Assembly (NCBI RefSeq): GCF_013179735.1 | Contig: NZ_JABMEG010000001.1 | Location: forward strand, 2,480,001-2,544,000 | Direction: 5' to 3' | Length of the DNA stretch: 64,000 nucleotides | DNA from: Permianibacter fluminis | GTDB taxonomy: Bacteria > Pseudomonadota > Gammaproteobacteria > Enterobacterales > Permianibacteraceae | Shown: piece by piece, positions 61,184 to 64,000 of the stretch | Layout: each line of letters opens with the position of its first letter | Position numbering within the stretch: the stretch's first letter is position 1 | The notes under the pieces: model-generated | Database searches by the model: none | What the model saw: the letters and a program-made list of their open reading frames with translations, nothing else | Told to the model about the DNA's origin: nothing | Made by a program: the position numbers and the translations under genes

Positions 61184-62161
61184 TCAGCGAATTTTCTGTT
61201 CCCAGGCCAGCGCGTGTTTGACGATGGTCTTCAAGTCATCAAATTTTGGCTGCCAGCTCAGCAACTGGCGCAGCTTGCTGGAGTCGGCGGCGATGGCGGC
61301 CAGATCGCCGGCGCGGCGCGGCGCATAGTTTATGGTCAGCGGTTTGCCGGCCACTTGTTCGGCGGTCTTCAGGACTTCCAGCACGCTGTAACCGTGGCCA
61401 TAGCCACAATTCAGCGTCACTGACTGGCCGTTGTTGCGCAGATAATCCAGCGCCGACAAATGGGCGGCGGCCAGATCTTCGACATGGATGTAGTCACGCA
61501 CGCCGGTGCCGTCCGCTGTGGGGTAATCGGTGCCGAATACCGACACACTGCTGCGTTTACCACACAATGCTTCCACGGCCACCTTGATGAGATGGGTGGC
61601 ATTCGGTGTTGCCTGACCGATGCGGGCTTCCGGATCTGCACCGGCGACGTTGAAGTAGCGCAAGGTGACATGGCGAATGGCGCCGGTGGCGGCGTAATCG
61701 CGAATCAGCCATTCGCTCATCAGCTTCGACAGACCGTACGGCGATTCCGGTCGGGTCGGTGATTGTTCGGTCACCATCAAGGTGTCTGGCGTGCCATAGA
61801 CGGCGGCCGTCGACGAGAAAATGAAGTGCTCGACGCCGGCGGCCTGACAGCATTCCAGCAGGTTTAAAACGTTGACGGTGTTGTTGCGGTAATACTGCAG
61901 CGGTTTTTCGACCGACTCTGGCACCACGGTATTGGCGGCGAAGTGAAGAATGGATTTGATGTTGTGCTCGCGCAGCACTTTCAATACCAGCTCGCGGTCA
62001 CCGGTATCGCCGACGATCAGTTGGCCGTACAGCACGGCCTCTTTGCGGCCGGTACTCAGGTTGTCGAGCACAAACACGTTTTCGCCGCGCTCGCCCAATT
62101 GGCGTACGACATGGGAGCCGATATAACCGGCGCCGCCGGTAACCAGAATGCCGGGTTTCAT
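61184..62161 (-). CDS. galE: UDP-glucose 4-epimerase GalE
   Basis: A 325-residue NAD-dependent short-chain epimerase interconverting UDP-glucose and UDP-galactose. Seen: the Rossmann GGAGYIGSH (residues about 7-15), HFAANTVVPESV, the catalytic Ser/Tyr in FSSTAAVYG and PESPYGLSK, RYFNVAGADPEARIGQ, and RDYIHVEDLAAAH. It supplies sugar nucleotides for the nearby exopolysaccharide genes or lipopolysaccharide. ATG 62161 has AAAGGAG 8 nt upstream and overlaps the YcxB-like stop by ATGA, so translation is coupled. It is unusually paired with an AT-rich membrane-protein gene. Confidence 0.96.
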   Translation of the reverse strand: MKPGILVTGGAGYIGSHVVRQLGERGENVFVLDNLSTGRKEAVLYGQLIVGDTGDRELVLKVLREHNIKSILHFAANTVVPESVEKPLQYYRNNTVNVLNLLECCQAAGVEHFIFSSTAAVYGTPDTLMVTEQSPTRPESPYGLSKLMSEWLIRDYAATGAIRHVTLRYFNVAGADPEARIGQATPNATHLIKVAVEALCGKRSSVSVFGTDYPTADGTGVRDYIHVEDLAAAHLSALDYLRNNGQSVTLNCGYGHGYSVLEVLKTAEQVAGKPLTINYAPRRAGDLAAIAADSSKLRQLLSWQPKFDDLKTIVKHALAWEQKIR

Positions 62162-62709
62162 TTTTTGGCTCCTTTCAAATTTTCGCTTAGGCTTTTCCAA
62201 AAGCCTTCGAATTGTTCTTTCATGTCACTGGATTCGACTGCGCTGCGCGGAATTACGACCGCGCCACCGCTAAAAATAAGACAGTAGTGATCGTTTTCTA
62301 TTATTTTATTCACTAAATCTGTAATCGGAAATCGGAACGTTCCAAGTTTAAAGTCGACATGAACCTTATCGTCAAAGATCGACATTCTGCATTCATGGCC
62401 TGAGTTGATGGCCAGCAGTTCGTTGCCGATCCTGTTTTTCGCCACTTTTTTTTGCAATTTGAGCGAAATGAAGCCCAATCCGGCAAACTCAATAAATCCG
62501 CCAAGTTTCGACTCGACTGATTGAGGCGCCGCTTTCATCGCCTCGGCTAGGAATACAGCCGAAAGAACAAAGCAGACGCCCCAAAAACACGATAGAGCTC
62601 GTCCCCAGATACCCAAGCCAGCGCGCTTTGCTAATGAAGCACCGAGGTGCTTTTCAACTAGTGCCGCGCTTTCCCGGCTAGGTATCCAGTTGATGCAAGT
62701 TGAATACAT
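62158..62709 (-). CDS. YcxB-like membrane protein, low GC, coupled to galE
   Basis: A 183-residue protein with two hydrophobic segments (ALSCFWGVCFVLSAVFLA and GGFIEFAGLGFISL). Its C-terminal half resembles the YcxB domain: ISIFDDKVHVDFKLGTFRF-like core (MSIFDDKVHVDFKLGTFRF), then HYCLIFSGGAVVIPRSAVES and QFEGFWKSL. YcxB-like proteins are of unknown function and often sit in variable regions. Base composition is clearly AT-richer than gltA and galE, suggesting recent insertion. I start at ATG 62709, just past the gltA terminator; an earlier in-frame start at 62811 would lie across that terminator. The stop overlaps the galE ATG. Confidence 0.78.
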   Translation of the reverse strand: MYSTCINWIPSRESAALVEKHLGASLAKRAGLGIWGRALSCFWGVCFVLSAVFLAEAMKAAPQSVESKLGGFIEFAGLGFISLKLQKKVAKNRIGNELLAINSGHECRMSIFDDKVHVDFKLGTFRFPITDLVNKIIENDHYCLIFSGGAVVIPRSAVESSDMKEQFEGFWKSLSENLKGAKK

Positions 62710-62725
62710 GCTCGATGTGCCTATA

Positions 62726-62757
62726 AAGATAATGGGGGCCTTTAGGCCCCCATTATC
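62726..62757 (-). terminator. Terminator of gltA
   Basis: A 13-bp perfect stem GATAATGGGGGCC / GGCCCCCATTATC with a 4-nt loop, followed on the minus strand by TTTATA. Confidence 0.92.
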
Positions 62758-62785
62758 GCACAGCTTCAACGAACCAAACGATGGC

Positions 62786-64000
62786 CTAACCACGCTTACC
62801 AAGTTCAACATAGTTACGCTCGGTATGCCCGGTGTAGAGCTGACGCGGGCGGCCGATCTTCTGGCTTGGCTCGGCGATCATTTCTTTCCACTGGGCGACC
62901 CAGCCGGTGGTGCGGGCCAGCGCAAACATCACGGTAAACATGTTCATCGGAATGCCCATGGCCTTCATGATGATGCCCGAATAGAAATCGACGTTCGGGT
63001 ACAGTTTTTTCTCGACGAAGTAGGGGTCCTGCAGCGCAATGCGCTCCAGCTCCATCGCCACTTTCAGCAGCGGATCATTATCGGCGCCGAGGTGGTGCAG
63101 CACTTCATGGGCGGTTTGCCGCATGATGGTGGCGCGCGGATCAAAGTTCTTGTACACGCGGTGACCAAAGCCCATCAGACGGAACGAGTCGTTCTTGTCC
63201 TTGGCGCGGCGGATGTATTCCGGAATACGGTCAACGCTGCCGATTTCCTGCAGCATGTTCAGGCAGGCTTCGTTGGCGCCACCGTGAGCCGGGCCCCACA
63301 GCGACGCGATACCTGCTGCGATGCAAGCGAACGGGTTGGCGCCCGACGAACCGGCTAGGCGAACAGTCGAGGTCGAGGCGTTCTGTTCGTGATCGGCATG
63401 CAGAATCAGGATGCGGTCAATCGCGCGCACCAGAATCGGATTCGGTTCGTATTCTTCCGCCGGCACGGCGAACATCATGCGCAGGAAGTTGGCTGAATAC
63501 GACAGGTTGTTTTTCGGATACACGAACGGCTGACCGATGCTGTATTTGTAGCTCATCGCAGCCAGTGTCGGTACTTTGGCAATCAGGCGAATCGCGCTGA
63601 TTTCGCGATGGACCGGATTGGTGATGTCGAGCGAGTCGTGATAGAACGCCGACAGCGCACCGACCACGCCGATCATGATCGACATCGGGTGGGCATCACG
63701 GCGGAAACCCTGGAAGAACCGGGCCATCTGCTCGTGCACCATGGTGTGGTGGGTGATGCGGTAATTCCAGTCTTCGAGTTCGGCCTTGTTTGGCAGTTCA
63801 CCGTTTACCAGCAGGTAAGCGACTTCCAGAAAATCGGATTTTTCGGCCAGCTGGTTGATGGGGTAGCCGCGGTATTGCAGCACGCCGGCATCGCCATCGA
63901 TATAGGTGATCTTCGATTCGCAGGCGGCCGTAGCCATGAAGCCCGGATCGTAGGTAAACAGCTTGGCATCGCCCAATTTGCGGATGTCGACGACATCGTA
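62786..64000 (-). CDS. gltA: Citrate synthase (partial, N-terminus off right edge)
   Basis: 404 residues of type II (hexameric, NADH-sensitive class) citrate synthase, condensing oxaloacetate and acetyl-CoA. The visible part starts [21 protein letters not shown], so only about 20-25 N-terminal residues are missing. Active-site His residues are in [20 protein letters not shown] and [11 protein letters not shown], and the catalytic Asp is in [11 protein letters not shown]-flanking [20 protein letters not shown] binds substrate. The C-terminus ([18 protein letters not shown]) is as in E. coli. It is followed by its own terminator, so galE is separately expressed. Confidence 0.97.
   Translation of the reverse strand, partial: YDVVDIRKLGDAKLFTYDPGFMATAACESKITYIDGDAGVLQYRGYPINQLAEKSDFLEVAYLLVNGELPNKAELEDWNYRITHHTMVHEQMARFFQGFRRDAHPMSIMIGVVGALSAFYHDSLDITNPVHREISAIRLIAKVPTLAAMSYKYSIGQPFVYPKNNLSYSANFLRMMFAVPAEEYEPNPILVRAIDRILILHADHEQNASTSTVRLAGSSGANPFACIAAGIASLWGPAHGGANEACLNMLQEIGSVDRIPEYIRRAKDKNDSFRLMGFGHRVYKNFDPRATIMRQTAHEVLHHLGADNDPLLKVAMELERIALQDPYFVEKKLYPNVDFYSGIIMKAMGIPMNMFTVMFALARTTGWVAQWKEMIAEPSQKIGRPRQLYTGHTERNYVELGKRG

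Overview
The window is chromosomal DNA of a gammaproteobacterium with high GC and dense coding. I cannot name the genus. The lineage clues are a conserved gene order (asd-fimV-truA, accD-folC-SPOR protein-cvpA-purF, purM-purN-DUF3108, DUF2066-CDP-alcohol transferase-PerM-hda), a tRNA-Val / gltX / tRNA-Ala / tRNA-Glu block, and an aspartokinase-diaminopimelate decarboxylase fusion of the kind known from Xanthomonadales. It looks like a non-enteric lineage near Xanthomonadales or Pseudomonadales. Almost all of the window is housekeeping DNA. Accessory material sits in a few islets, mainly 21.8-25.5 kb and 62.1-62.7 kb.

Layout. 1-3.5 kb: LacI regulator (cut by the left edge), ZIP-like metal permease with a His-rich tail, secreted S9 peptidase. 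3.8-9 kb: a QueD-like protein that has lost its zinc ligands, coupled to yidD; then purM-purN-DUF3108 and a lipoprotein alpha/beta hydrolase on the minus strand. 9.3-13 kb: DUF2066, CDP-alcohol transferase, AI-2E/PerM permease and hda. 13-18.3 kb: AhpD-like protein, fused lysAC, 2OG-Fe(II) oxygenase, asd. 18.5-31.6 kb: fimV, truA, an AT-rich Sel1-like gene, about 1 kb of palindromic repeats, a PLP decarboxylase, accD, folC, SPOR protein, cvpA, purF, acyltransferase. 31.6-39.3 kb: a propeller-GGDEF receptor, then a minus-strand cluster with a sigma-54 two-component system. 39.4-45 kb: tRNAs, gltX, nitroreductase, zinc-ribbon protein, asnS, DUF1289. 45-55 kb: PAS-GGDEF-EAL protein and a tripartite-efflux operon (one adaptor, two RND pumps). 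55-64 kb: free-Met-sulfoxide reductase, an animal-like tryptophan 2,3-dioxygenase, histidine phosphatase, two genes of exosortase-linked exopolysaccharide type, small outer-membrane barrel, galE coupled to a YcxB-like gene, and gltA (cut by the right edge).

The most interesting unit is at 34.97-39.3 kb. A histidine kinase and an NtrC-type activator lie between two small envelope-protein genes. Each of those two genes has a near-consensus -24/-12 (sigma-54) promoter about 43-44 nt from its start codon. Each also has the same 25-nt dyad-containing element upstream, at distances that differ by 10 nt, one helical turn. This reads as a self-contained sigma-54 regulon with visible enhancers. A second recurring pattern is that many intergenic or leader regions hold short degenerate tandem arrays (11-21 nt units). 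Each array has its own unit sequence, and one lies inside a signal-peptide coding region.

All start sites, promoters and functions were read by eye. No alignment, HMM or folding program was run.
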